From: Azohydromonas australica DSM 1124
GTDB taxonomy: Bacteria > Pseudomonadota > Gammaproteobacteria > Burkholderiales > Burkholderiaceae_C
Assembly: GCF_000430725.1 (NCBI RefSeq)
Contig: NZ_KE387208.1
Span: 244,184 to 308,183 of the forward strand
Direction of reading: 5' to 3'
Length of the DNA: 64,000 bases
Shown here: positions 34,287-43,072 of the stretch, piece by piece
Layout: each line of letters begins with the position of its first letter
Numbering within the stretch: position 1 is the first letter of the stretch
Translations under genes and position numbers: made by a program
The notes under the pieces: model-generated
The model's database searches: none
Told to the model about the DNA's origin: nothing
What the model saw: only the letters and a program-made list of their open reading frames with translations

Positions 34287-35213
34287 TTGCTCGCCGCTTA
34301 CATCACCCACCCCGACTGCGTTCGCCACGAAATGGGACCCGGCCACCCCGAATGCCCGGAGCGCCTGGGCGCCATCCAGGACCAGCTGCTCATCAAGGGC
34401 CTGCTGGACTACATGGTTCCGTATGACGCGCCGCTGGCCACCGACGAGCAGCTGTGCCGCGCACACTCGTCGCTGCACGTGCGCGGGATCGTGGACAACG
34501 CACCCACCGAGGGCTACCACCACGTCGACCCCGACACCAACATGAACCCGTTCACGCTGCAGGCCGCGCGCCGTGCCGCCGGGGCGGCGGTGCACGCGAC
34601 CGACCTGGTGCTGGACGGCAAGGTGAGCTCGGCCTTCTGCGCGGTGCGCCCGCCCGGCCACCACGCCGAGCACGACGCGGCGATGGGCTTCTGCTTCTTC
34701 AACAACGTGGCCGTGGGCATCCGCCACGCGCTGGACGTGCACGGGCTGGAGCGCGTGGCGCTGATCGACTTCGACGTGCACCACGGCAACGGCAGCGAAA
34801 ACATCTTCAAGGACGACGACCGCGTGCTGATGTGCTCGATCTTCGAGCGCGGCCTCTATCCCTTCCCCGAGGAGACGGGCCACACCACCACCATGGTCAA
34901 CGTCGGGCTGCCCACGCGCTCGGGCGGCAAGGAGTTCCGCGAGGCGGTGACGCAGCACTGGATCCCCGCGCTGGACGAGTTCAAGCCCCAGCTCATCTAC
35001 ATCTCCGCCGGCTTCGACGCGCACCGCGAGGACGACATGGGCAACCTGGCCCTGGTCGAGGCCGACTACGAATGGGTGACGCAACAGCTCATGGCCGTGG
35101 CCAACCGCCATTGCAAGGGCCGCGTCGTCTCCTGCCTGGAGGGCGGCTACGTGCTCAGCCCCCTGGCGCGCAGCGCCACCGCGCATGTGAAGGTGCTCAT
35201 CGGCGCCGATTAA
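34287..35213 (+). CDS. Histone-deacetylase-family amidohydrolase
   Basis: A 308-residue class II HDAC-like zinc hydrolase. Zinc ligands D163, H165 (IDFDVHHGNG) and D244 (SAGFDAH) and the catalytic His pair H125/H126 (RPPGHHAEHD) are present. TTG start at 34287 with AGGAG (34276-34280) 6 nt upstream; a small stem-loop (34254-34269) precedes it. Bacterial members deacetylate proteins, acetylpolyamines or other N-acetyl compounds. The gene directly before a Pat-type acetyltransferase (48 bp) makes a protein lysine deacetylase role attractive, but this is inference. Confidence 0.9.
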   Translation: MLAAYITHPDCVRHEMGPGHPECPERLGAIQDQLLIKGLLDYMVPYDAPLATDEQLCRAHSSLHVRGIVDNAPTEGYHHVDPDTNMNPFTLQAARRAAGAAVHATDLVLDGKVSSAFCAVRPPGHHAEHDAAMGFCFFNNVAVGIRHALDVHGLERVALIDFDVHHGNGSENIFKDDDRVLMCSIFERGLYPFPEETGHTTTMVNVGLPTRSGGKEFREAVTQHWIPALDEFKPQLIYISAGFDAHREDDMGNLALVEADYEWVTQQLMAVANRHCKGRVVSCLEGGYVLSPLARSATAHVKVLIGAD

Positions 35214-35261
35214 GAGAAACCGGGCCGGGCCCGACCCCGCCGGCCCGGCTCAACAAAGCTC

Positions 35262-37955
35262 ATGGACAAGCACTACCTCACCCCCCTCTTCGCCCCGCGC
35301 TCGATCATCGCCTTCGTCGGCGACCCCGAGGCCCCGGACACCTGGACCGACCACGCCCGCACGGTGCACGCCGCGCTGACGGCCGAGCCCTTCAAGGGCG
35401 AGCTCAAGTTCGTGGACATCCGCGGCAGCGCGACGCTGGCGGACCTGGCGCAGGCGCGGGCCGACCTGGCCCTGATCGCCCTGCCGGGCCCGGACGTGGC
35501 GGCGGCGCTGGAGGTGGCCGGGCGCATGCGCTGCCGCGCGGCGATGGTGCTCACCGGGGGGCTGGACGCCGCGGAAGCCGCGGAGCTGCACCGCATCGCG
35601 CGGCGCGAGCGCATCCAGCTGCTGGGCCCCAACTGCCTGGGCTTCCTGCGACCGCACCACAAGCTCAACGCCAGCGCGCTGGGCATGCCGGCGCGCCCGG
35701 GCCCGCTGGCGCTGGTGTCGCAGTCGGGGTCGCTGACGGCCTCGATGCTGGACTGGGCCGACCGCAACGGCGTGGGCTTCTCCACCGTCGTCTCGCTGGG
35801 CCCGCACACCTCGCTGGGCATCGCCGACGTGCTGGACTTCCTGGCCAACGACGCGCAGACGCACTCCATCGTGGTGTACCTGGAGGGCATCTCGGACGCG
35901 CGCCGCTTCATGAGCGCGCTGCGCACCGCGGCCAACGCCAAGCCGGTGGTGGTGCTCAAGTCCGGGCGCAAGCTCGCGGGCAACCTGGCGGCGCAGACGC
36001 ACAGCAGCTCCATCGTCGGCAGCGACGAGGTGTTCGACGCCGCGCTGCGCCGCGCCGGCGCGGTGCGGGTGCGCTCCTTTGTGGAGCTGTTCTCGGCCGC
36101 CAAGTGCCTGGCCTCGCGCTACCGCCCGGTGGGCAAGCGCCTGGCCATCGTCACCAATGGCGGCGGCCCCGGCGTGCTGGCGGCGGACTGGATCGGCGAG
36201 ATCGGGCTGCTGCTGGGCCGCCTGTCCAACGCCAGCAAGTCGGCGCTGGCGCCGCAGCTGCTGCCGCACGCCTCGCTGTCGGACCTGATCGACCTGGGCG
36301 AGCACGCCAGCCCGGCGCATTTCCGTGCCGCGATCCAGGCCGCGGACAAGGACCGCGAGATCGACGGCGTGCTCGCCATCTTCTCGCCCAAGGCCGGCAC
36401 CAATCCCGAGGACATCGCCAAGGCGCTGGTGGACATCAAGCGCCAGATGGCCAAGCCGCTGCTGGCCTGCTGGATGGGTGACGCCTCGGTGGGCCAGGCG
36501 CGCGAGCTGCTCGGCACGGTGGCCATCCCGAGCTTCCGCACGCCCGAGGCGGCGGTGGGGGCCTTCGGCAACATCGCCAGCTTCTATCAGAACCAGATGC
36601 TGCTGCAGCAGACGCCGGCGCCGCTGTCCTCGCTGGCCAAGCCTGACATCGAGGGCGCGCGGCTGGTGATCGAGAGCGTGCTGGCCGAGCGGCGCAAGGT
36701 GCTCACCGAGATGGAGAGCAAGACGCTGCTGTCGGCCTTCCACATCGGCGTGACCGAGACGGTGCTGGCCCGCAGCGCGCACGAGGCGATGATGATCGCC
36801 ACGCAGATGGGCTTCCCGGTGGCGCTGAAGATCGACTCGCCGGACATCACGCACAAGTCGGACGTGCACGGCGTGGCGCTGGGCATCATGACCGCCACCG
36901 CGGCGCGCGACACCTACAACGACATGGTCGAGCGCGTGCGCCGCATGGAGCCCGACGCGCGCATCAACGGCGTGACGGTGCAGCGTATGGCGCGCGCGCG
37001 GCGCGGGCGCGAGATCCACGTCGGGCTGATGACGGACGAGCCCTTCGGCCGCGTGATCGTCTTCGGCGGCGGCGGCACGATGGTGGAGCTGATCAACGAC
37101 CGGGCGATGGAGCTGCCCCCGCTCAACCGCTTCCTGGCGCGGCGGCTGATCGAGCGCTCGCGCGTGGCCGAGACGCTGGGCGAGTGGCACGGTGCCGAGG
37201 CGGTGGACTTCGACGCGCTGGAGCAGGTGCTGCTGCGGGTGTCGGAGATGGTGTGCGCCCTGCCGCAGCTGCGCGAGATGGACATCAACCCGATCATCGT
37301 GGACGCCAGCGGCGCGGTGGCGGTGGACGCGCGCATCGTGATCGACAACGCGCCCAGCCCGTCCACGGGCGGGCGCGGCGGCGACTACCCGCACCTCTGC
37401 ATCTCGCCCTACCCGGCGCGCTACGAGCAGGTGTGGCCGCTGCGCGGCGGCGGCGAATACCTGGTGCGGCCGATCCGCCCGGACGACGCCCAGAAACTGC
37501 AGGACCTGGTGCACAGCGTCTCGGCCGAGAGCCGGTATTTCCGTTTCGTCTCGTCGATGACGGAATTGCCGCCCTCGATGCTGGCGCGGCTGACCATGAT
37601 CGACTACGACCGCGAAATGGCGCTGGTGGCGGTGGTGAAGCAGCGCAACGCCAATACGGAAGGCGACATGGTGGAAACCGAGCGCGTGATCGGCGTGTCG
37701 CGCTACATCACGAACCCGGACCAGTCGAGCTGCGAGTTCTCGCTGCTGGTGGCGGACGATTTCGCTGGCAAGGGCATCGGCTCGCGCATGATGGAAAGCA
37801 TCATGGAAGTCGCACGCGACAAGGGGCTGGCGGAAATCGACGGCCTGGTGCTCGCCAACAATCCCAACATGCTGAAACTCATGCGCAGCCTGGGATTCAC
37901 CGTCAAGGCCTTTGACGAGGACCCGGATTTCAAGCTGGTGACGCACGTGTTGTGA
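35262..37955 (+). CDS. Pat/YfiQ-type protein acetyltransferase (NDP-forming acyl-CoA synthetase fused to GNAT)
   Basis: An 897-residue protein, close to the 886 of E. coli YfiQ. Order: CoA-binding domain (~1-130), succinyl-CoA-synthetase-like flavodoxin domains (~140-450; ALVSQSGSLTASMLDWA), ATP-grasp domain (~480-690; PVALKIDSPDITHKSDVHGV) and C-terminal GNAT (~725-895) with acetyl-CoA motif DDFAGKGIGSRMM. Enzymes of this architecture acetylate lysines, classically inactivating acetyl-CoA synthetase. Whether the synthetase half is active cannot be decided here. It follows the deacetylase and ends at an intrinsic terminator. Confidence 0.9.
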   Translation: MDKHYLTPLFAPRSIIAFVGDPEAPDTWTDHARTVHAALTAEPFKGELKFVDIRGSATLADLAQARADLALIALPGPDVAAALEVAGRMRCRAAMVLTGGLDAAEAAELHRIARRERIQLLGPNCLGFLRPHHKLNASALGMPARPGPLALVSQSGSLTASMLDWADRNGVGFSTVVSLGPHTSLGIADVLDFLANDAQTHSIVVYLEGISDARRFMSALRTAANAKPVVVLKSGRKLAGNLAAQTHSSSIVGSDEVFDAALRRAGAVRVRSFVELFSAAKCLASRYRPVGKRLAIVTNGGGPGVLAADWIGEIGLLLGRLSNASKSALAPQLLPHASLSDLIDLGEHASPAHFRAAIQAADKDREIDGVLAIFSPKAGTNPEDIAKALVDIKRQMAKPLLACWMGDASVGQARELLGTVAIPSFRTPEAAVGAFGNIASFYQNQMLLQQTPAPLSSLAKPDIEGARLVIESVLAERRKVLTEMESKTLLSAFHIGVTETVLARSAHEAMMIATQMGFPVALKIDSPDITHKSDVHGVALGIMTATAARDTYNDMVERVRRMEPDARINGVTVQRMARARRGREIHVGLMTDEPFGRVIVFGGGGTMVELINDRAMELPPLNRFLARRLIERSRVAETLGEWHGAEAVDFDALEQVLLRVSEMVCALPQLREMDINPIIVDASGAVAVDARIVIDNAPSPSTGGRGGDYPHLCISPYPARYEQVWPLRGGGEYLVRPIRPDDAQKLQDLVHSVSAESRYFRFVSSMTELPPSMLARLTMIDYDREMALVAVVKQRNANTEGDMVETERVIGVSRYITNPDQSSCEFSLLVADDFAGKGIGSRMMESIMEVARDKGLAEIDGLVLANNPNMLKLMRSLGFTVKAFDEDPDFKLVTHVL

Positions 37956-38013
37956 GACGTGATGGGAGGATCGGCATAAAAGCCGATTCCTCGAATATTC
38001 ACGACCCTTGAAG

Positions 38014-38045
38014 GCCTGGATGCGACTCCGCATCCAGGCTTTTTT
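38014..38045 (+). terminator. Intrinsic terminator after the acetyltransferase gene
   Basis: A perfect 11-bp stem (38014-38024 with 38029-38039), 4-nt loop, then six T residues (38040-38045), 58 bp after the stop codon. Confidence 0.92.
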
Positions 38046-38101
38046 GCGATTGATACGGATCTCAATTCCATGGCTTCCCCATAAGAAGCATCGACCTGCC
38101 T

Positions 38102-38443
38102 CTACTCGCCTGCCAATTTCGCCTGCCTTTTTCTCCTCGCACGGTCTCCCGAACAGATCCCAATCCAGACAAAAATTGCGTATGCCGCAAAAAAGGGCGC
38201 CAGAATGATCCCAAGCCCTGATGTTCCCAGGACGAAGGGAATCCATATCATCAATGCTGCCAATAGAGCAGCAACAAGCATGCAAGGCATACCCTCAAGT
38301 CCGGAACGCAGCCCAAAAAATCTGCCCAGCATGAATCCAATGACATAGGCTCCCGGCCCGATCTTTCCGACAAAGATGGCAAGCAAAAAGATGCTTCCAG
38401 CAAACACCTGAAAGCCTCGCTTGATATTGACTGGAGTTTTCAC
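38102..38443 (-). CDS. Small low-GC membrane protein of unknown function
   Basis: A 113-residue protein with a GTG start at 38443 preceded by GGGGA. About three hydrophobic segments (VFAGSIFLLAIFVGKIG; AYVIGFMLGRFFG; MPCMLVAALLAALMIWIPFV and onward) and a basic tail (RARRKRQAK). The DNA is markedly richer in A+T than its neighbours, suggesting recent acquisition or relaxed selection. No family recognised. Convergent with the acetyltransferase gene. Confidence 0.5.
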   Translation of the reverse strand: MKTPVNIKRGFQVFAGSIFLLAIFVGKIGPGAYVIGFMLGRFFGLRSGLEGMPCMLVAALLAALMIWIPFVLGTSGLGIILAPFFAAYAIFVWIGICSGDRARRKRQAKLAGE

Positions 38444-38686
38444 AAATTCCCCGCCATCAATGGAATATTCTATTTATGTTCAAACCGTTCGCCGCGTGCG
38501 TTTCGTTGCGAGCCAAGCACCTTCAGCAGCCCTTTGTGCCTGATCGGCACGTTGACGGTTTTCTTGAACCCAGCGAGCCAGCGCGGCAACGGTCGATGCA
38601 CGGCCCGGGCTGTCCCTGTCACCGCCCCTTCACACGCCCCACTCAAAGTACCCACTCCAATTCATTCATCGAGAGGGAGCAGGAAC

Positions 38687-39568
38687 ATGAGAACGACCCG
38701 CAAAGCCGCCGCCCTGGCGCTGGCCCTGTGCGTTACCGCCCAGGTTGCCCTGGCCGGACCGCAGCCTGAAGTGGAAGGCCGCGAATACAAGCTGATGCTG
38801 GACCCGGCCCAGTTCAGCGGCAGCGGCAGCACGCTGCAGACCAAGGTCAGCAATTACTGGAACGCGCTCAGGGCCGTCATCCAGGCTGCGCCGCTGTCGC
38901 GCACGCCCTCGGGCAGCATGGCCTTCGACCAGCAGCGCACGGTGATGTTCTACGACGTGCCCAGCACCTGCGAGCTGAACAATTCGGGCTACATCCTGCG
39001 CGAGCGCGTCAACGCCGGCGGCACGCGCGAGCTGACCCTGAAATACCGCTCGGTGGACCGCTACGTTGCCGGCGCCAAGAACGTGGCGGGCAACCAGGCG
39101 GGCGCGGAAACCAAGTTCGAGGACGACATCACCGCGCCGTTCAAGGCCGTTTTCTCCCATTCGTCCAAGCAGGCCATTTCCGCCGGCAAGAACATCAATC
39201 TCGTGCAGGACATCATCGATCTGTACCCGGGATTCAGCGCCGAGGGTTTCTGGAACCAGCTTCCGCTGGCGAAGGTCGGCAACCTCACGGTGTACGAGAA
39301 AACCTACAAAGGCGGCCTGGTGGACCTGGGCAGCAAGAACGGCGAGTTCTCGTTGACGCTCTGGTACACGGCCTCGGCCTCCATCACGCCGACACTGGTG
39401 GAAGTTTCGTTCTCCTACGGTGACAGTGACGAGCAGTACACCGGCAAGGTGGCCGGCAATGCCAAGCTGCTGCTGGAGAAAATGTCGGCCATGCCGACTT
39501 GGCCGCAGCCCAATGGGGCCACCAAGACCGCCTGGGCCTATGCGTACCAGCCGGGGTTCTGCCAGTAA
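38687..39568 (+). CDS. Exported CYTH-like protein
   Basis: A 293-residue protein with a signal peptide (LALALCVTAQVALA, cleavage near 23). The mature N-terminus (EGREYKLML), the FYDVPSTCELNNSGYILRE strand and REL-T-LKYRS recall the CYTH/triphosphate-tunnel fold, where E-x-E-x-K and alternating charged strands line the tunnel; here the first Glu of the motif is shifted. CYTH enzymes are normally cytoplasmic, so an exported version is unusual. GGGAGCAGGA precedes ATG 38687. The domain call is tentative. Confidence 0.55.
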   Translation: MRTTRKAAALALALCVTAQVALAGPQPEVEGREYKLMLDPAQFSGSGSTLQTKVSNYWNALRAVIQAAPLSRTPSGSMAFDQQRTVMFYDVPSTCELNNSGYILRERVNAGGTRELTLKYRSVDRYVAGAKNVAGNQAGAETKFEDDITAPFKAVFSHSSKQAISAGKNINLVQDIIDLYPGFSAEGFWNQLPLAKVGNLTVYEKTYKGGLVDLGSKNGEFSLTLWYTASASITPTLVEVSFSYGDSDEQYTGKVAGNAKLLLEKMSAMPTWPQPNGATKTAWAYAYQPGFCQ

Positions 39569-39601
39569 GAACCACGCGCAACCGGCTGTCGGGTCGTGGC
39601 T

Positions 39602-39844
39602 TCAGCGACCCAGCAGGCCCCTGAGCCACGCCCGCCAGCGGCCTGCCGGCGGTTTCTCGTTGTCTTCCTGGAGCTGAGCCTGGACCGGGACATGCTCGCC
39701 AGGCTCGTGGATTCCAGCAGCCCAGCCTTCCAGCCAATCCCGGGCGGGCGGGGAGCCCGCCGGGTAGGGACAACGGCTGTTCAGCGATTTTCCCGCTTCG
39801 AACCCTTCCTTCCAGAATTTGCTGTTGCCGTCATTGGAATCCAT
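39602..39844 (-). CDS. Ribosome modulation factor-like small protein
   Basis: An 80-residue protein (ATG 39844; an in-frame ATG at 39871 would add 9 residues). Residues ~9-45 match the RMF pattern: GFEAG, then RCPYPAG, then ARDWLEGWAAG, against GYQAG, MCPYQ and SQWLGGWRE in E. coli RMF (from memory). The remaining ~35 residues (acidic/Gln-rich, then RWRAWLRGLLGR) are an extension not in RMF. RMF dimerises 70S ribosomes in stationary phase; whether this protein does so is inference. No clear ribosome site. Confidence 0.5.
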   Translation of the reverse strand: MDSNDGNSKFWKEGFEAGKSLNSRCPYPAGSPPARDWLEGWAAGIHEPGEHVPVQAQLQEDNEKPPAGRWRAWLRGLLGR

Positions 39845-40291
39845 GTCGTCCAAGGCAGAAAAAACATGCATACCAAATGCCCAGCATTGAAATGGACGGA
39901 GAAAGCGGCACGAATTCCTCGCCCAGCCGTCGCAAGAGCGGCCTGGGCTGAAAATACACAAAGCCATGACGATTCGGCGGACGGCAAGGGCCAGCAACCC
40001 ATTCGTGAAATGGAGCCGTTATTCCTCGGACGTTCTTTCAATGCTTATCGGCTTTCGGTAGCCGCATTGAAGGACCGAATCTTTTTTGTTTGTAACCACT
40101 TCCATCACTGCTGCAGCATCCGCGTCCTGCGTGTCGCGCAGCCCGCGCCTGGGCCGCCTTGAACCTTTGGGAGCCTTTGCTTCACACAATGGGAACCCCT
40201 GCACCGGCCTTGACCCACGTCCGTTGCCGACAATGCAGCTCTGTTACAAGCTGCATCCCACCCGCACCGTTCAAGCACCCGCCTCGACGCC
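39845..40291 (+). other. 447-bp gene-free region, AT-richer, holding an orphan terminator
   Basis: No supported ORF. The G+C content is clearly lower than the window average. The main feature is the strong plus-strand hairpin plus T-run at 40031-40087. The right part (40090-40291) is the leader of the M48 protease gene; no promoter pair is convincing. Confidence 0.45.
40031..40087 (+). terminator. Strong orphan intrinsic terminator
   Basis: A 14-position stem (40031-40044 with 40064-40077, one mismatch and one G-T pair) carries a nested GGCT/AGCC stem in its loop and is followed by six T residues (40082-40087). The nearest plus-strand gene ends 460 bp upstream, so it may end a long 3' UTR or an independent small RNA antisense to the RMF-like gene. 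Confidence 0.65.
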
Positions 40292-41128
40292 ATGGCACGA
40301 CATCCACTCACCCGCACCCGGCCGCTTCTCGCCACGCTGGGCACGGCGGCGCTGCTCGCCGCCTGCGCCACCAGCACGTCACCTGGCGCCGTGGGCATCC
40401 AGCGCCAGCAACTGCTCATGGTCCCTGCCGCCACCGTCAACGCCGAGGCGGCCAAGGGCTTCAACCAGCTCTCCTCGGCGGCCAGCAGCAAGGGCAAGCT
40501 CAACAGCGATCCCGCCATCACCAAGCGCGTGCGCGACGTCGGCTTTCGGCTGATCAAGGAAGTGCCGGTATTCCGACCCGATGCGCAGAAGTGGGCCTGG
40601 GAGATCAACGTCTTCGACTCCGAGGAGGTCAACGCCTTCTGCGCGCCGGGCGGGAAGATCGGGGTCTACACCGGCATCGTGCGCAAGCTGGAACTCAGCG
40701 ACGACGAGCTCGCCGCGGTGATGGGCCACGAGATCGCCCACGCATTGCGCGAGCACTCGCGCGAGCAGGTGTCGCAGCAGGCGCTCTCGGGCGCCGTGGT
40801 GCAGGGCATCGCGGCCTCCAGCCATTCCAGCGCCGCCGGCGCGCTGGCCGCAGCGGGGGCGCAGTTCTTCCTGCACCTGCCCTTCTCGCGCGACATGGAA
40901 CTCGAAGCCGACGTGATGGGCCTGGAGCTCATGGCACGCGCCGGCTACGACCCGCGCCATGCCCCGGACGTCTGGCGCAAGATGCAGCGCCTGTCCGGCG
41001 GCAAGGAGCCGGTGCAGTTCTTCAGCACCCACCCCAACAGCGCCAGCCGCATCGCTGCGCTGGAGGCGGCGGTGCCCAAGGTGATGCCGCTGTACCAGGC
41101 GCGCGCCGCCGTCAACCCGGTGCGCTGA
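40292..41128 (+). CDS. M48-family metalloprotease lipoprotein (LoiP/BepA-like)
   Basis: A 278-residue periplasmic zinc protease with lipobox LLAAC (C25). The zinc motif is HEIAH (H146, H150) with third ligand Glu in MELEAD (about 205). It lacks the TPR domain of BepA, so it is closer to LoiP (YggG). A role in outer-membrane protein quality control is expected. ATG 40292; ribosome site weak. Confidence 0.88.
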   Translation: MARHPLTRTRPLLATLGTAALLAACATSTSPGAVGIQRQQLLMVPAATVNAEAAKGFNQLSSAASSKGKLNSDPAITKRVRDVGFRLIKEVPVFRPDAQKWAWEINVFDSEEVNAFCAPGGKIGVYTGIVRKLELSDDELAAVMGHEIAHALREHSREQVSQQALSGAVVQGIAASSHSSAAGALAAAGAQFFLHLPFSRDMELEADVMGLELMARAGYDPRHAPDVWRKMQRLSGGKEPVQFFSTHPNSASRIAALEAAVPKVMPLYQARAAVNPVR

Positions 41129-41174
41129 AGCCGCCCGGATCCCACCCATCCATCAACCAGCCAGGAGGAACCTG

Positions 41175-41810
41175 ATGCTGAAACTCGTGGGCATGCTCGA
41201 CTCGCCCTACGTCCGCCGCGTGGCGGTGTCGCTGCAGATGCTGGGGCTGCGCTTCGAGCACCTGCCGCTGTCGGTGTTCAGGCACATGGAGCAGTTCAGG
41301 CAGATCAACCCCGTGGTGCGCGTGCCCACGCTGGTGAGCGAGGACGGCATCGTGCTCGCCGACTCCACGTTGATCCTCGATTACGCCGAGCGCCTGGCGT
41401 GTCCGCGCAGCCTCATGCCCGCCGACCCGCTGGCCTACCAGCAGGCGCTGCACGTGCTGGGCCTGGCGCTGTCGGCCGCCGACAAGAGCGTGGCGCTGTT
41501 CTACGAGCGCAACCTGCGCCCAGCCGAGAAGCAGCACGCGCCCTGGGCCGGGCGCATCGAGGAGCAGGTGCGCTCGGCCTACGCCGCGCTGGACGCCGAG
41601 TTCGCGAAGCGCCCGCCCGCCATCGAGGGCGACACGCTGGCGCAGCCGGCGCTCAGCACCGCCGTGTTCTGGCACTTCACCCAGCGCGCCCTGCCGGGCC
41701 TGGTGGCGCCGGAGCAGCACCCCGCGCTGGCGGCACTGTCCGCGCACGCCGAAGCGCTGCCGGCGTTCCGGGCCGCGCCGCACGGGGAAGAGGCCTGCAG
41801 GCTGGACTGA
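41175..41810 (+). CDS. Glutathione S-transferase
   Basis: A 211-residue two-domain GST. The thioredoxin-like N-domain has SPYVRRVAV at the active-site region, cis-Pro in VRVPTLV (about 50) and the Glu/Asp-Ser glutathione contact as LADSTLI (about 64). The C-domain is all-helical. AGGAGG precedes the ATG. Substrate unknown. 46 bp after the M48 protease gene, possibly cotranscribed. Confidence 0.87.
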   Translation: MLKLVGMLDSPYVRRVAVSLQMLGLRFEHLPLSVFRHMEQFRQINPVVRVPTLVSEDGIVLADSTLILDYAERLACPRSLMPADPLAYQQALHVLGLALSAADKSVALFYERNLRPAEKQHAPWAGRIEEQVRSAYAALDAEFAKRPPAIEGDTLAQPALSTAVFWHFTQRALPGLVAPEQHPALAALSAHAEALPAFRAAPHGEEACRLD

Positions 41811-41824
41811 AGCGGACCCGATTC

Positions 41825-42262
41825 ATGCCTTCCACCATGCCCACCCCCATCCAGTACGCCGACCTCAGCGACGCCTTCGAATTCGCCAGCGCCACCGTTC
41901 CCTTCGGCCCCTTCGAACAGGCCGCCTTCATCGCGCTGGACAGCGGCAAGGTCGTGTACCGCTCCGAGGCCCACGACGACGTGCTGCCGCCGGACCTGGA
42001 CGACCGCGGCCGCTACCTGCCCGTGCCGACCCGGCAGGACCTGAGCCTCGGCAGCCGCCTCGCATTCCTGTTCACCGAGCGCTTCCTGCCTCAGGACCAC
42101 GAGACCGTGCACGACTACTTCACCGAGCACGGTGCCTACGCCCGCTTCAAGGAGCTGCTGCTGCTGCGCGGCCTGCTCGAAGCCTGGTACGACTTCGAGG
42201 CCAGCGAAACCAGGCAGGCCCTGCGCGCCTGGGCCGAGGAGCAGGGCCTGCAGGTGCGTTGA
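41825..42262 (+). CDS. UPF0158-type conserved protein
   Basis: A 145-residue acidic soluble protein (or 141 residues from ATG 41837). YADLSDAFEFAS, AFIALDSGKVVYRSE, RYLPVPTRQD and RFKELLLLRGLLEAWYDFE follow the layout of UPF0158 proteins, whose function is unknown. 14 bp after the GST stop, so probably in the same transcript. Ends 35 bp from the converging lipoprotein gene, with a GC hairpin (42263-42269/42283-42289) between them. Confidence 0.7.
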   Translation: MPSTMPTPIQYADLSDAFEFASATVPFGPFEQAAFIALDSGKVVYRSEAHDDVLPPDLDDRGRYLPVPTRQDLSLGSRLAFLFTERFLPQDHETVHDYFTEHGAYARFKELLLLRGLLEAWYDFEASETRQALRAWAEEQGLQVR

Positions 42263-42297
42263 GGGCCGGGGCGACGTGCCGGCCGGCCCAGCCAGTC

Positions 42298-43002
42298 TCA
42301 GTACGCGCCCGCCACCACCATCGCCTCGCGCCCGTCCCAGACCAGCCGTGTCTGCAGGTCGCGGGTGGCCGCCAGCCGGTCGTTGACGAAGACGTTGGTC
42401 TTCAGCGCATAGACGCCTTGCGGGGCGCTCTGCGGCAGCGTGACTTCGAAGCTGTTCTCGAAGCGGCCGGCGGACGCGGCCGTGAAGAGCTTGCCGCCAC
42501 TCTTGATGGGCTGGCCGTCCTGGCTGAAGACCACGATTTCCTCCCGTACCGAGCTCACCGGCTGCACGCTGCCGTTGACCAGCTCCAGCGTGGAATTCAC
42601 CCGCACCGGCCGCCCGCGCTGCACCACCGGCGGCGACACCGCGGGCATGTAGGACACGAGCTGCGGCTGCTCGGGCAGGCGGCCGCGCGTGCGCTCGTAC
42701 TCGCGGTCCACCTGCGTGGCGGGCTTGGTCTGGCGCGATTGGACGTTGACCGCCACGCACAGCAGCGCGCCGGCCGCGCCGCCGATCACCGCGCCTTTCG
42801 CGGCCGTCCTGCGGTCGCCCGTCATGGCCCCGATGAGCGCACCGACGGCGGCGCCGGCCACGGCCCCGGTACCGACGCTGCAGGGATCCTCATTCCCGCC
42901 CTGGCCCGGGCCGGGTCCGTCGGCGGGTGAGGCGCACCCCGCCAGCAGCGATGCGACGACGGCGCCGGTGAGCACCTGCTGAACGACTCGAAGGCTGGTC
43001 AT
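42298..43002 (-). CDS. Glycine-zipper lipoprotein, last gene of the stressosome/tubulin array
   Basis: A 234-residue lipoprotein with lipobox VASLLAGC (C23). A glycine-zipper segment follows (TGAVAGAAVGALIGAMTG and KGAVIGGAAGALL, about 46-82), then a ~130-residue beta-rich domain (STLELVNGSVQPVSSVREE). Glycine zippers insert in or associate with membranes. AGGAG precedes the ATG. It lies 70 bp after the zinc-ribbon gene, the widest gap in the array, so cotranscription is likely but less certain. Confidence 0.7.
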   Translation of the reverse strand: MTSLRVVQQVLTGAVVASLLAGCASPADGPGPGQGGNEDPCSVGTGAVAGAAVGALIGAMTGDRRTAAKGAVIGGAAGALLCVAVNVQSRQTKPATQVDREYERTRGRLPEQPQLVSYMPAVSPPVVQRGRPVRVNSTLELVNGSVQPVSSVREEIVVFSQDGQPIKSGGKLFTAASAGRFENSFEVTLPQSAPQGVYALKTNVFVNDRLAATRDLQTRLVWDGREAMVVAGAY

Positions 43003-43072
43003 GGAACGAGGCTCCTGATGCGAAAAGGCGTACGGAAAGCGCCGACGAGACAGCGGCCGGCCACGGCAAAGC

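Noticed and set aside
35250..38285. 1011-codon open frame on the minus strand
   Set aside because: Antisense to the acetyltransferase gene, which has full domain support.
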